The translations under genes and the position numbers were made by a program. From Jhaorihella thermophila (GTDB lineage Bacteria > Pseudomonadota > Alphaproteobacteria > Rhodobacterales > Rhodobacteraceae), in the NCBI RefSeq assembly GCF_900108275.1, contig NZ_FNVD01000002.1:1-64000 (forward strand): a stretch of 64,000 bases of DNA. The letters are read 5' to 3'. Every line of letters starts with the position of its first letter. The first letter of the stretch is position 1. Shown here in pieces: positions 27,811 through 38,762 of the stretch. Under the pieces are notes generated by a model. It was not told the origin of the DNA. It saw only the letters and a list, made by a program, of their open reading frames with translations, and searched no databases.

Positions 27811-28095
27811 GTCCACCCTTCCGATTTCTGGCCCCGGTTTGGCCGCGCGACGCGACGTGACGCGACGTTCCGGGGGCGTGACGAAGCCCCGCCGGAAGGC
27901 AGGGCACGAAAATCACGGGGGATGTAGCAGAGCGGTTCCCATGCCGCAACATGCGATAGCGCAACCACGCAATCCGGCAAATTCAATGTTTTCAAGAGAT
28001 TAGAGAAACCGCGACCCTTTGCGCCCGGAGTCACGCGAAAAAAGTGCCGCGCGGAAGCGGTTTTTCCGCGATTCCCGACGCCCCGGCGGCGCGGT
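27811..28095. other. Intergenic region upstream of the atp operon
   Basis: A 285-base gap between atpH and a methyltransferase gene that ends here on the same strand. It is relatively AT-rich around 27960-28010 (CTTGAAAACATTGAATTTG on the minus strand), where the operon promoter is likely. I cannot fix a convincing -35/-10 pair. No gene or repeat copy is seen. Confidence 0.4.
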
Positions 28096-28830
28096 TCAGG
28101 CGGGGCGCGCCGCCCCCTCCAGCGCCTTGGCCGCGCGCCGCGGAACCGATTTGACCGGGGTGCCCTGCGGCGGCATCACCCGCTTGGACGCCTCGAGCAG
28201 AAAGACCCCGCTGGCCAGCACGGTTCGCAGCCGAGCGCCGATCCGCTCCAGCAGCGGCCCCGATTTCAGCCAGAACCGCCGCGACGAGGGCAGCTGATAC
28301 AGCGCCGCCGCGTGACGTTCGGGCAGGAACTGGTGCTTGATGAGCTGGGTTTCCAGCTGCCCCAGCGTATAGGGCCGGCCATAGCCAAAGGGCGTGGCGT
28401 CGCTGCGCGACCACAGCCCCGCGCGATTGGGCACGATGAACAGCACCTTGCCCCCCGGCCCCAGCACCCGCCGGCACTCCTCCAGCAGCTCCGAGGCGCG
28501 CTCGGACGTCTCCAGCCCGTGCAGCATCACCAGCTTGTCCACGCGGCCGGTTTCGATCGGCCAGAGCGTTTCCTCGCACAGAACCGAAACATTGGGCATC
28601 CCCGCCGGCCAGGGCATCACCCCCTGCGGCCCCGGCATCAGTGCGATCACCCGCCGAGCGTCCGCCAGATAGGGACGCAACAGCGGCACCGCGAACCCAT
28701 AGCCCAGCACGGTCTGGCCCTTGGCCTCGGGCCAGATCTCCAGCATACGGCCACGGATGCTGGCCTGCGCCGCACGGCCCAGCGTGCTGCGATAGTAGAA
28801 ATTGCGCAGATCCTGCACGTCGAGATGCAT
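28096..28830 (-). CDS. Class I SAM-dependent methyltransferase family protein
   Basis: A 244-residue protein with a methyltransferase-like Rossmann core. [11 protein letters not shown] (about 40-50) is the glycine motif [14 protein letters not shown] (about 97-109) corresponds to the post-motif acidic strand. [22 protein letters not shown] (about 114-135) is the standard motif III region. I chose ATG 28830 ([13 protein letters not shown]), a start usual in this alphaproteobacterial family, over in-frame upstream starts that would overlap gloB. It is divergent from gloB with 61 bases between. The gloB-methyltransferase pairing is frequent in Rhodobacterales, but the substrate is unknown. Confidence 0.82.
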   Translation of the reverse strand: MHLDVQDLRNFYYRSTLGRAAQASIRGRMLEIWPEAKGQTVLGYGFAVPLLRPYLADARRVIALMPGPQGVMPWPAGMPNVSVLCEETLWPIETGRVDKLVMLHGLETSERASELLEECRRVLGPGGKVLFIVPNRAGLWSRSDATPFGYGRPYTLGQLETQLIKHQFLPERHAAALYQLPSSRRFWLKSGPLLERIGARLRTVLASGVFLLEASKRVMPPQGTPVKSVPRRAAKALEGAARPA

Positions 28831-28891
28831 TGCGGGCGTCCGTCCGATCGGCCAAGCTGGCGGCAGTGTAACAGCGAAAGGGCGAAACGCC

Positions 28892-29659
28892 ATGCCTCTC
28901 GAGATCGTCACAATTCCCTGCCTGTCGGACAATTACGCGTTTCTCGCGCATGACGCCGATACCGGCGACACCGCGCTGGTGGACGTGCCCGAGGCCACCC
29001 CGATCCTGGCCGAACTGGACCGGCGCGGCTGGCGGCTGAGCCATGTTCTGCTGACTCACCACCACTGGGACCATGTGCAGGGGCTGAAGGAGGTGCTGGC
29101 CCGCCACCCGGCCAGGGTGATCGGCAACGCCGCCGAGGCCGACCGGCTGCCGCCGCTGGATGTCGCGGTCTCCCCCGGCGACACGGTAACGGTGGGCGGC
29201 GAATCGGCCGAGGTGATCGACGTCGGTGGCCACACGCTGGGCCACATCGCGTATTACTTTCCGCAAAGCCGCGTCGTGTTCACCGGCGACAGTCTGATGG
29301 CGCTGGGCTGCGGGCGCGTGTTCGAGGGCACGCCGCAGCAGATGTGGGACTCGCTCTCGCGCCTGGCCGCCCTGCCAGATGACACGCTGATCTGCTCGGG
29401 GCACGAATACACGCTGGCCAACGGCAAGTTCGCCCTGACGATCGAACCCGACAATCCCGATCTCCTGGCCCGGATCCGCGATACCGAGGCCGCCCGCGCC
29501 GAGGGCCGCCCCACGGTGCCGTCCCTGCTGTCGCTTGAAAAGGCGACCAACCCGTTTCTGCGCGCGGCCCTGCCGCAGGTGCAGCGCAATCTGGGCATGG
29601 AAGGCGCCCCGCCGGCCGAGGTCTTCGCCGAAATCCGCGCACGAAAGGACGATTTCTGA
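28892..29659 (+). CDS. gloB: Hydroxyacylglutathione hydrolase (glyoxalase II)
   Basis: A 255-residue metallo-beta-lactamase-fold enzyme that hydrolyses S-lactoylglutathione to lactate and glutathione in methylglyoxal detoxification. The metal-binding motif T55-HHHWDH (His56, His58, Asp60, His61), [25 protein letters not shown] and the C-terminal [12 protein letters not shown] (glutathione-binding half) are all as in GloB. ATG 28892 gives [18 protein letters not shown], the expected N-terminus; upstream in-frame starts are not supported. Confidence 0.94.
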   Translation: MPLEIVTIPCLSDNYAFLAHDADTGDTALVDVPEATPILAELDRRGWRLSHVLLTHHHWDHVQGLKEVLARHPARVIGNAAEADRLPPLDVAVSPGDTVTVGGESAEVIDVGGHTLGHIAYYFPQSRVVFTGDSLMALGCGRVFEGTPQQMWDSLSRLAALPDDTLICSGHEYTLANGKFALTIEPDNPDLLARIRDTEAARAEGRPTVPSLLSLEKATNPFLRAALPQVQRNLGMEGAPPAEVFAEIRARKDDF

Positions 29660-29720
29660 CCCGACCGTCGCCGGACACGCAACGGTTACGGGAAATGTGA
29701 CCGCTTTTTTGAAGAAAACT

Positions 29721-29755
29721 CTTGAAGCCGTGGCCCGTTCACCCAAACTCTAGAA
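29721..29755 (+). promoter_or_regulatory. Possible heat-shock-type promoter of clpA
   Basis: CTTGAA at 29721-29726, about 110 bases before the clpA start, followed about 20 bases on by an AT-rich ACTCTAGAAAT. CTTGAA is the -35 element of alphaproteobacterial sigma-32 promoters, but the -10 match is poor. Confidence 0.25.
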
Positions 29756-29832
29756 ATACAAGGACATGGTTGGCCGAGGGGCGCGGCACCGTCCCGCCCC
29801 CTTTTCCGACCCAAGATCGAAGGAGCACGCGC

Positions 29833-32156
<2,324 letters not shown>

Positions 32157-32157
<1 letters not shown>

Positions 32158-33119
32158 TGCGGTTCCCGGCCTTTTTGACCTTGCTTGTCCTGCCCGCCGC
32201 GCCCGTCGCGGCGGGCAGTCCCGTTCTGGATCTGCCGATCAACTGCCAGCTGGGCGAAACCTGCTACATTCAACACTATGTGGACCGCGATCCCGGTCCG
32301 GACGCGCAGGACTATCGCTGCGGAACGGCCACCTATGACGGCCACAAGGGCACCGACATCGCCGTGCCGACGCTGGCGGACATGCTGCGCGGGGTGTCGG
32401 TGCTGGCGGCCGCGCCGGGCATCGTCGCGGCGACCCGCGACGGGATGCCGGATGTCGAATATTCCGAGGCGGTCGCCGACATCGTCAAGAACCGCGAATG
32501 CGGCAATGGCGTGCTGATCCGGCACGGCGACGGCTGGGAGACGCAGTATTGCCACATGCGCAAAGGTTCCCTGACCGTGCGCAAGGGCGACCGGGTGAGT
32601 CGCGGCGACGTGCTGGGGCAGGTCGGCATCAGCGGCAAGGCGCAGTTCCCCCATGTGCATCTGAGCGTGCGGCACAACGGCAAGGTGGTCGATCCCTTTG
32701 CCCCGGACGCCACTGCATCCTGCGGCGACGATGGCACCGGCCTGTGGGCCGATCCCCCGGCCTATCGCGCCGGCGGGGTGATCGATGCGGGCTTTGCCAC
32801 GCGGGTTCCGTCCTACGAAGAGGTCAAGGCCGGCACCGCCGACGAACCGATCCGGCCGGACGCCGGGGCGCTGGTGCTGTTCCTGCTGGCCTCGAACGGG
32901 CACAAGGGCGACAGGATCGAACTGCAGATCGACGGGCCGGATGGCGTCGTCTTCCAGCAGGAAGTCACGCTGGAGAGAAACCGCGCCATGTTCTTTCGCG
33001 CAGGCGGCAAGAGACTGCGCGCGGACCGCTGGCCTCCGGGGAAATATGTCGGCACGGTCGTTATGGATCGCGACGGCCGGGAACTGAGCCGCAGGACCGT
33101 GGAAACGACGATCGACTGA
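32157..33119 (+). CDS. Secreted M23-family metallopeptidase
   Basis: A 320-residue exported protein. Residues 1-20 form a signal peptide (LLVLPAAPVAAG). The LytM/M23 domain (about 55-190) has zinc ligands His63 and Asp67 (DGHKGTDIAV) and the HxH motif His166-x-His168 (FPHVHLSV), so it is probably an active peptidoglycan endopeptidase. The C-terminal 130 residues form a beta-rich domain without a recognised motif. Several Cys pairs in the periplasmic part suggest disulfides. It is coupled to clpA by a one-base overlap. Confidence 0.87.
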
Positions 33120-33125
33120 GCCCGC

Positions 33126-34127
33126 TCAGCGCAGGATCAGCGGCGGCGCCGGCCCCAGAGGGATCGGCCCCAGCGCCACGAACCCGTCGCGGAAATTCAG
33201 CTGCACGTCCAGTGCGCGCGGATTGCCGCCCAGCCGCGACAGCATGGTCAGCGCCCGGTCGGCGGAACTGACGACGGACGGTGGCAGCCTGCCCGCCGCA
33301 TTCGCCATCGCCAGCATCTCGCGCCAGTTTTCTGCTTTCAGCGTGATTTCGCCTGTCGGTATCCCCTGCCCGTCCACGGTAACGTGTCCCGCCGCCATCA
33401 GGCGAAGCTCGCCCCACTGCATCTCCAGCAGGCGCAGATCGACCGCAACCGGCTGCGGCCGGCGCTCTTCCAGCGCGCGGCGGTCCCATGCCCGGTCAAA
33501 GGTCACCTCCATGTCCACCGAAAGCGTCTCGAAGGCCGGCGGCAGCGCGTCGGTCGCGCTGGCCAGTTTCCGCAGGCCGTCACCGGGCGAAAAGCCCTCG
33601 GCGCGGATGTCGTAATGATAGGTTTCGGGCGCGTCACCCTGGTCCATCGCCAGCGTCAGCGATCCGCCCGCCGCCACCGGCCCGCCCTCTCCCGCCACGG
33701 ACCACGCCCCCGCCGTCAGCGCCAGTCGCTCGACTTCAAGCGCGGCGCCGGGATGCAGGTGAAGCTCGGCCCGCATGTCCTGCGCGGTGACCGCGACGGT
33801 TCGATCGAAATAGGAAATCAGCTGCGGGTTGGGCGGAAACAGAAGGGTCAGCCGCCCGGGCCAGATCGCAGGGCTGTCCAGAACCAGCCAGTCGGCCCGC
33901 CAAGCGGCCCCCGTGGCCGGGTCGGCCAGCGCCGGCGCGGTCAGGGTGGTGACGTGGCGCAGCGGATAGCCCCGCGTCCGCATCCCCGCGAACTCGGCCT
34001 GCCAACCGCGGCCTTCCTGCGCCGCGAACCAGTCGGCAACCGCGCGCCGGATCCCGTAACCCGCGACGAACCAATAGGTCGACCAAGCCAGCCCGGCCAC
34101 CATCACGATTTTCAGCAGGCGCTTCAT
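33126..34127 (-). CDS. DUF2125 domain-containing exported protein
   Basis: A 333-residue protein. An uncleaved N-terminal anchor or signal helix (LLKIVMVAGLAWSTYWFVAGY, about 4-24) is followed by a long beta-rich DUF2125 domain that includes WFAAQEGRGWQAEFAG, RGYPLRHVTT and a C-terminal LDVQLNFRDGFVALGPIPLGPAP. Function is unknown. The family is common in Rhodobacterales and Rhizobiales and probably faces the periplasm. ATG 34127 has AAAGGGGTG at good spacing, better than the in-frame ATG at 34154. It converges with the M23 gene and diverges from the ChaC-like gene. Confidence 0.85.
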   Translation of the reverse strand: MKRLLKIVMVAGLAWSTYWFVAGYGIRRAVADWFAAQEGRGWQAEFAGMRTRGYPLRHVTTLTAPALADPATGAAWRADWLVLDSPAIWPGRLTLLFPPNPQLISYFDRTVAVTAQDMRAELHLHPGAALEVERLALTAGAWSVAGEGGPVAAGGSLTLAMDQGDAPETYHYDIRAEGFSPGDGLRKLASATDALPPAFETLSVDMEVTFDRAWDRRALEERRPQPVAVDLRLLEMQWGELRLMAAGHVTVDGQGIPTGEITLKAENWREMLAMANAAGRLPPSVVSSADRALTMLSRLGGNPRALDVQLNFRDGFVALGPIPLGPAPPLILR

Positions 34128-34192
34128 CGTCACCCCTTTCGCATGGCTTCCCATTGGTGTTTACAGGCACAAACGCGCGAGGGACAGCAGGC

Positions 34193-34723
34193 ATGACGAT
34201 GTGGGTATTCGGCTACGGATCGCTTCTGTGGAATCCCGGCTTTCCCGTGGCCCGGTCCGAGCTGGCCACCCTGCCCGGCTATCACCGGTCGTTCTGCATG
34301 TCCTCGATTCACCACCGCGGCACGGTGGACAATCCCGGGCTCGTGCTGGCTTTGGACGAACTGCCCGGCGCCACCTGCCGGGGGGTGGCCATGGCGGTGG
34401 CCGAGGGGCACGAAGAGCGCACCCTGGCCGAACTTCGCGAGCGCGAGCTGATCTCGTCGGCCTATCTGGAGCGGGAACTGGACGTTCACCTGAACGGCGG
34501 CAGGACGGTGCGGGCTGTGACCTATGTCATCGACCCCGACCACGAACAATATTGCGGGGGCCTGCCGCTGGAAGAGCAGGCCCGGATCATCGCCCGCGCC
34601 CACGGCGGGCGCGGCCCCAACAGCGAATACCTGTTCAATACCGCCGCGCATCTGGCGGAAATCGGCCTGCACGACCCCGATCTGGAATGGCTGGCCGACC
34701 GGGTGCGGGCGCTTTTGTCATAA
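34193..34723 (+). CDS. ChaC-like gamma-glutamylcyclotransferase
   Basis: A 176-residue enzyme of the ChaC branch, which degrades glutathione to 5-oxoproline and Cys-Gly. WVFGYGSLLWNPGF (about 4-17) is the substrate-binding YGSL loop. LRERELISSAYLER (about 81-94) holds the expected catalytic Glu, and GPNSEYLFNTAAHL (about 142-155) is the usual late ChaC motif. ATG 34193 (MTMWVFGYGS) is preferred over 34154 because the extra upstream residues match nothing. It is monocistronic, before the stator-like pair. Confidence 0.9.
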   Translation: MTMWVFGYGSLLWNPGFPVARSELATLPGYHRSFCMSSIHHRGTVDNPGLVLALDELPGATCRGVAMAVAEGHEERTLAELRERELISSAYLERELDVHLNGGRTVRAVTYVIDPDHEQYCGGLPLEEQARIIARAHGGRGPNSEYLFNTAAHLAEIGLHDPDLEWLADRVRALLS

Positions 34724-34792
34724 AGCCTTGGCGTCCCGCGCAATTTGACTGTAAGTTCGCCGCTGAGCAGAAACGCCCGGGATGCCCGAAGA

Positions 34793-35986
34793 ATGGCCAA
34801 GACTGACCGCGACGCACGGCCGCAATTTTCCCAGCCGATCCGCCAGATCTTTTTCATGGTTGTGGCCTTCGGGCTGGCCTGTTTCGGCGCCTTCGTTTCG
34901 CTGCCGCGGGTGCTGCCGGTGTTCGAGGCCAACCCCTATCTGAACGGCTTCATCCTGTTCGTCTTTGCCATCGGTGTGCTGGCCTGTTTCTGGCAGGTGT
35001 TCCAGCTGATTGGCTCGGTCCGCTGGATCGAACGCTTTGCCGCCGGCGAGATGGACGCAACCACAAGACCGCCGCGCCTGCTGGTCACGCTGGCTTCGCT
35101 GCTGCGGACGCGCGGGGCGCGGATGCAGCTGAGCTCGTCCTCCACCCGATCGATCCTGGATTCCGTGGCCGAGCGGATCGACGAGGCCCGCGAGATCACG
35201 CGCTATATCGCCAACCTGCTCATCTTTCTTGGCCTTCTGGGCACGTTCTACGGGCTGGCCACCACGGTTCCGGCCGTGGTGGACACGATCCGCAGCCTCG
35301 CCCCGCAGGAAGGAGAAGAGGGCATCGCCGTCTTCAACCGGCTGATGACCGGGCTGGAATCGCAACTCGGCGGGATGGGCGTCGCCTTCGCCTCGTCGCT
35401 TCTGGGGCTCAGCGGCTCGCTGATCGTGGGGCTTCTGGAACTCTTTGCCGGCCACGGCCAGAACCGGTTCTACCGCGAGCTCGAGGAATGGCTGTCCTCG
35501 ATCACGCGGGTCGGGTTCTCGTCGGGTGACGAAGGCGGGCTGGACGGCGGGGTGATCTCGTCGGTGCTGGACCACATGGGCGAACAGATGAACGCCCTGC
35601 AGGAGATGTTCGTGCGCACCGACGAAGGCCGCGCCGAGGTCGAGGCCAAACTGTCACACCTGATCGACACGATCGGCGAGATGAACGAACGGCTCGACCG
35701 AAAGGACGAAGTCGCCGGCGCGCTGGAGCGGGTGGCGCTGGGGCAGGAAACGCTGATCGAACTTCTGCGCGCGCAAGGACCCGGCGAAGGCATCGACGCC
35801 GAAAGCCGGATGCGCCTGCGGTCGATCGACGTGCAGCTGCTGCGGATCCTCGAAGAAATTTCCGCCGGCCGGCAGGAGAGTCTGGCCGAGCTGCGCAAGG
35901 ACATCGAGCTGCTTGTCCGGGCCCTGACGGCCCCGCGCGGACGGGCGCGCGGCGGCGAACCGCCCGCGGCCCAAGGGGACGGCTAG
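34793..35986 (+). CDS. MotA/TolQ/ExbB-type proton-channel protein
   Basis: A 397-residue inner-membrane protein with four transmembrane helices (about 19-38, 52-72, 137-157, 195-218). The MotA/TolQ/ExbB signature lies around helices 3-4 (NLLIFLGLLGTFYGLATTVP and LGGMGVAFASSLLGLSGSL). A C-terminal cytosolic helical tail (about 245-390) is predicted coiled coil. Such proteins form pentameric channels around a dimeric MotB/TolR/ExbD-type partner and turn proton flow into mechanical work. The partner gene begins 3 bases downstream. There are no flagellar, tol or ton genes nearby. ATG 34793 gives the conserved N-terminus; 34745 is less likely. Confidence 0.85.
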   Translation: MAKTDRDARPQFSQPIRQIFFMVVAFGLACFGAFVSLPRVLPVFEANPYLNGFILFVFAIGVLACFWQVFQLIGSVRWIERFAAGEMDATTRPPRLLVTLASLLRTRGARMQLSSSSTRSILDSVAERIDEAREITRYIANLLIFLGLLGTFYGLATTVPAVVDTIRSLAPQEGEEGIAVFNRLMTGLESQLGGMGVAFASSLLGLSGSLIVGLLELFAGHGQNRFYRELEEWLSSITRVGFSSGDEGGLDGGVISSVLDHMGEQMNALQEMFVRTDEGRAEVEAKLSHLIDTIGEMNERLDRKDEVAGALERVALGQETLIELLRAQGPGEGIDAESRMRLRSIDVQLLRILEEISAGRQESLAELRKDIELLVRALTAPRGRARGGEPPAAQGDG

Positions 35987-35989
35987 GCC

Positions 35990-38602
35990 ATGCCCCTGCC
36001 GCGTCGCACCGGGCAACGGTTCCAGGCTTCGATCTGGCCCGGTTTCGTGGATGCGATGACCGGGCTGTTGCTGGTGCTGATGTTCGTGCTGACCATCTTC
36101 ATGGTGGTGCAGTTCGTTCTGCGCGAAACCATCACCGGGCAAAAGGACAAGCTGAACGCGCTTTCGTCCGAAATCGCGGCGTTGTCACAGGCGCTGGGCC
36201 TTGAAGAGCGCAAGACTCGGCAATTGCAAGCGCGCATGGGGGCACTGAATGCCACGCTCAGCGGCACTCAGGCCGACCTCGAAGCCGCCCGCGCGCAGAT
36301 TGCCGAACAGTCCAACCTGATCGCCACGCTGACCGGAGAACGGGACCGGCAGACCGCCGCGCTGGAAGAGGCGCGCACGAAGATCACCGCGTTCGAGGCG
36401 CAGGTGGCGGCGCTGCTGGCCGAGCGGGATCGCGCCAATGCCGACATCGCGGCACTGCAGGCCCGACGCGACGAACTGGAACAACGGCAGGCCGAACTGC
36501 TCTCGGAACAGGAACGGCTGAACCTTGCGCTGGCGCGCAGCCGCAAAGAAATCGATGCCCGAACCGAGGCCGCGCGACTCGCTGCCGCCCGTCGCGAGGC
36601 GCTGGAGGCGCTGGTCGCGGATCTGAGGGCAAGAAACGCGGAAACCGAGGCAAAGGCCTCCGAACTGGAGAAGAAACTCTCCGAAGAAGAGGCCGCCCGC
36701 CTGGCCGAAGCGGCGGCCGCCGAGGCGCTGCGAAAAAAGCTGGAGAAAGCGGATGCGGAACTGACCGCAATGACTCTGGCGCTGGAGAAACAGCGGCAGG
36801 AGGCCGAGGATACGCTGACCCTGCTGGCCGCGGCCGAGGCCGCGCGGGACGATCTGGACCGGAAGCTCGCCGAGGCGCTGGCGCAGATTTCGGCCACGCA
36901 GAAGGAATTGGAGTCGCGCGACGAGCTGGCCGAGCGGCTGACACGGGTTCTGGCCCAGATGGAGGCGACGCAATCGGAGGAACGCGAACGGGTCAATGCG
37001 CTGGAGGCCGAACTGGCGCGCATCCGAACCGAGGCCGCCGAGACCCGCGCCGCGCTGACGGCGGAGCTGGAGGCCGCGCAGGCCCGGGCCGAACAGACCC
37101 GCGCCGATTTGCAGGCCCGGCTGGATCAGGCGCAGGCCGAAGCCGCGCAGAGGCGGAAACAGCTGCGCGCGCAACTGGCCGAGGCGCGGGCCGACACCGC
37201 CGAGACACGCGCCGCGCTCGAAGCCGCGCTGGCCCGTCAACGGTCGCAGAAGGTGCAAACCCAGACCCAGTTCGAGGCCGAGCTGGCCCGCGTCCGGACC
37301 GAGGCCGCCGCCACCCGCAAGGCGCTGGAAGAACGGCTGGCCGCCGCGCAGAGGCAGGCCGAAGAGGAGACCGCCGCGCTGCGTGCCGAACTGGCGCAGG
37401 TGCGATCGCAGGCCGGCGAGACCGAGGCCGCGTTGCGGGACGAACTGGCCCGCGCGCGGGTCGAGGCCAATGCAACGCAGGCGGCGTTGAAGGAAGAACT
37501 GGCCCGGGCGCGATCGGATGCCGCAACCCGGATCGCCGCGCTGGAGACACAACTGGCCCGGGCGCGGGCGGATCTGGAAGCGGCCCGCGCAGCGGCGCAA
37601 TCAACCGCCGAGGATCGCGCCTCGGTCGAGGCGCGGCTGCTCAAGGCCCTGGAATCGCTGGAGAAGGCGCAGGCGGCGGCGGCCGATCAGGACAAGCTGC
37701 GGGCCGAACTGCTGGCCGCGCTCGCAGCGCGGCAGAAAGCGGAGAAGGAAGCGGCAGAGCAGCTGTCCCGCGCCGAACAGCGTGAAATCCTGCTGGCGCA
37801 GGCGCGCAAGGCGCTGGCGGAGCAGCAGGAAAAAGCAAGTGCTGCGCAGAAACAGATGGCGCTGTTGAACCAGCAACTGGCGGCGCTGCGCCGGCAGTTG
37901 GGCGAATTGCGGGCGCTTCTGGACGATTACAAGGCCCGCGATGCGGCCGCGCAGGTGCAGATCGAAACGCTGGGCAAGGATCTGAACGCCGCCTTGGCGC
38001 GGGCTGCGTCGGAAGAGCGCAAGCGCCGGCTGCTGGAAGAGGCCGAGCGCAAGCGGGCCGAGGAAGAGGCCCGGCGCCTGGCCGAAGAGGCCAAGGCGCT
38101 GGCGGAAGAGGCAAGGACGCTCGAGGCCAGAGCCAAGGATCTGGAGAAATACCGATCCGAATTCTTCGGACGGCTGCGTGATCTCCTAGGGAACCAGGAA
38201 GGCGTGCGGATCGAGGGCGACCGGTTCGTGTTCTCGTCGGAGGTGCTGTTCCCGCCGGGCAGCGCCGAGCTGTCGGACGAGGGCAAGATCGAGATCGCCA
38301 AGGTCGCCAACATTTTGCGAAAGCTGGCCAACGAGATTCCGCCCGAGATCGACTGGATCCTGCGGGTCGATGGGCATACGGACGACACGAAACTGCTGGG
38401 GCACCCCAAATATGCCGACAACTGGGAACTTAGCCAGGGGCGCGCTTTGTCGGTGGTGCGCTACATGGTCGAGGAGCTGGGCATCCCGCCCAACCGGCTG
38501 TCCGCGAACGGGTTTGGCGAGTATCAGCCGATCGATCCGCGCGACACGCCCGAGGCGCGCGCAAGAAATCGTCGGATCGAACTGAAGCTGACCGAGCGGT
38601 GA
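35990..38602 (+). CDS. MotB/OmpA-type partner with very long repetitive coiled coil
   Basis: An 870-residue protein. A short cytosolic N-terminus precedes one transmembrane helix (about 20-43, WPGFVDAMTGLLLVLMFVL), with Asp21 where MotB has its proton-binding Asp. A giant Ala/Glu/Arg/Leu-rich helical region (about 52-720) includes eleven exact 18-residue repeats (341-538). A C-terminal OmpA-like peptidoglycan-binding domain (about 739-868; VDGHTDD, NWELSQGRALSVVRYM, ARNRRIELKL) follows. The channel gene is 3 bases upstream. Together they resemble a stator complex with a long periplasmic rod. Only the domain logic is certain; the cargo or process driven is unknown. Repeat copy F lies just downstream. 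Confidence 0.88.
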   Translation: MPLPRRTGQRFQASIWPGFVDAMTGLLLVLMFVLTIFMVVQFVLRETITGQKDKLNALSSEIAALSQALGLEERKTRQLQARMGALNATLSGTQADLEAARAQIAEQSNLIATLTGERDRQTAALEEARTKITAFEAQVAALLAERDRANADIAALQARRDELEQRQAELLSEQERLNLALARSRKEIDARTEAARLAAARREALEALVADLRARNAETEAKASELEKKLSEEEAARLAEAAAAEALRKKLEKADAELTAMTLALEKQRQEAEDTLTLLAAAEAARDDLDRKLAEALAQISATQKELESRDELAERLTRVLAQMEATQSEERERVNALEAELARIRTEAAETRAALTAELEAAQARAEQTRADLQARLDQAQAEAAQRRKQLRAQLAEARADTAETRAALEAALARQRSQKVQTQTQFEAELARVRTEAAATRKALEERLAAAQRQAEEETAALRAELAQVRSQAGETEAALRDELARARVEANATQAALKEELARARSDAATRIAALETQLARARADLEAARAAAQSTAEDRASVEARLLKALESLEKAQAAAADQDKLRAELLAALAARQKAEKEAAEQLSRAEQREILLAQARKALAEQQEKASAAQKQMALLNQQLAALRRQLGELRALLDDYKARDAAAQVQIETLGKDLNAALARAASEERKRRLLEEAERKRAEEEARRLAEEAKALAEEARTLEARAKDLEKYRSEFFGRLRDLLGNQEGVRIEGDRFVFSSEVLFPPGSAELSDEGKIEIAKVANILRKLANEIPPEIDWILRVDGHTDDTKLLGHPKYADNWELSQGRALSVVRYMVEELGIPPNRLSANGFGEYQPIDPRDTPEARARNRRIELKLTER
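37010..37603 (+). repeat. Eleven in-frame 54-bp (18-residue) repeats
   Basis: Residues 341-538 of the MotB/OmpA-type protein divide without gaps into eleven 18-residue units. Unit 1 is ELARIRTEAAETRAALTA and unit 6 is ELARVRTEAAATRKALEE. In general position 2 is Leu, position 3 Ala (usually), position 6 Arg or Gln, position 16 Leu (Phe or Ala once each). The 18 residues before unit 1 fit loosely. Units are diverged, so this is an old array. Confidence 0.9.
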
Positions 38603-38651
38603 GCGGGCCGTTCAGGAACGGCCCGCCGGTCTGCTTTTGGATTGCTTGTTT

Positions 38652-38736
38652 CGGATTGGCTGTCGCCAATCCGACCGGTGCGAGGGGGCGCTGCCCCCTC
38701 GCGCTCCCCCGGGGTATTTGCGACCAGAAAGAAGCA
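38652..38736 (-). repeat. Interspersed repeat copy F (long form, tail type 1, double hairpin)
   Basis: Reverse orientation. Stem 2 comes first (CGGATTGGC at 38652-38660, loop TGTC, GCCAATCCG at 38665-38673). Stem 1 follows (GCGAGGGGGC at 38680-38689, loop GCT, GCCCCCTCGC at 38693-38702), then GCTCCCCCGGGGTATTTG and CGACCAGAAAGAAGC. It lies between the convergent stator-partner and extensin-like genes. Confidence 0.9.
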
Positions 38737-38762
38737 GAGAGGCGGGACCGCGGTCGGTGCGC

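Noticed and set aside
36185-37600. Protein-coding frames opposite the 18-residue repeat region
   Set aside because: They inherit the 54-bp period as an artefact and encode compositionally biased sequence without domains. The plus strand has TM and OmpA domains at its ends.
34793-38602. Zorya-type phage defence (ZorA/ZorB)
   Set aside because: ZorAB also pair a MotA-like and an OmpA/MotB-like protein, but Zorya needs ZorC/D or ZorE and has its long tail on ZorA. Here the giant coil is on the MotB-like protein, no helicase or nuclease follows, and flanks are housekeeping genes.
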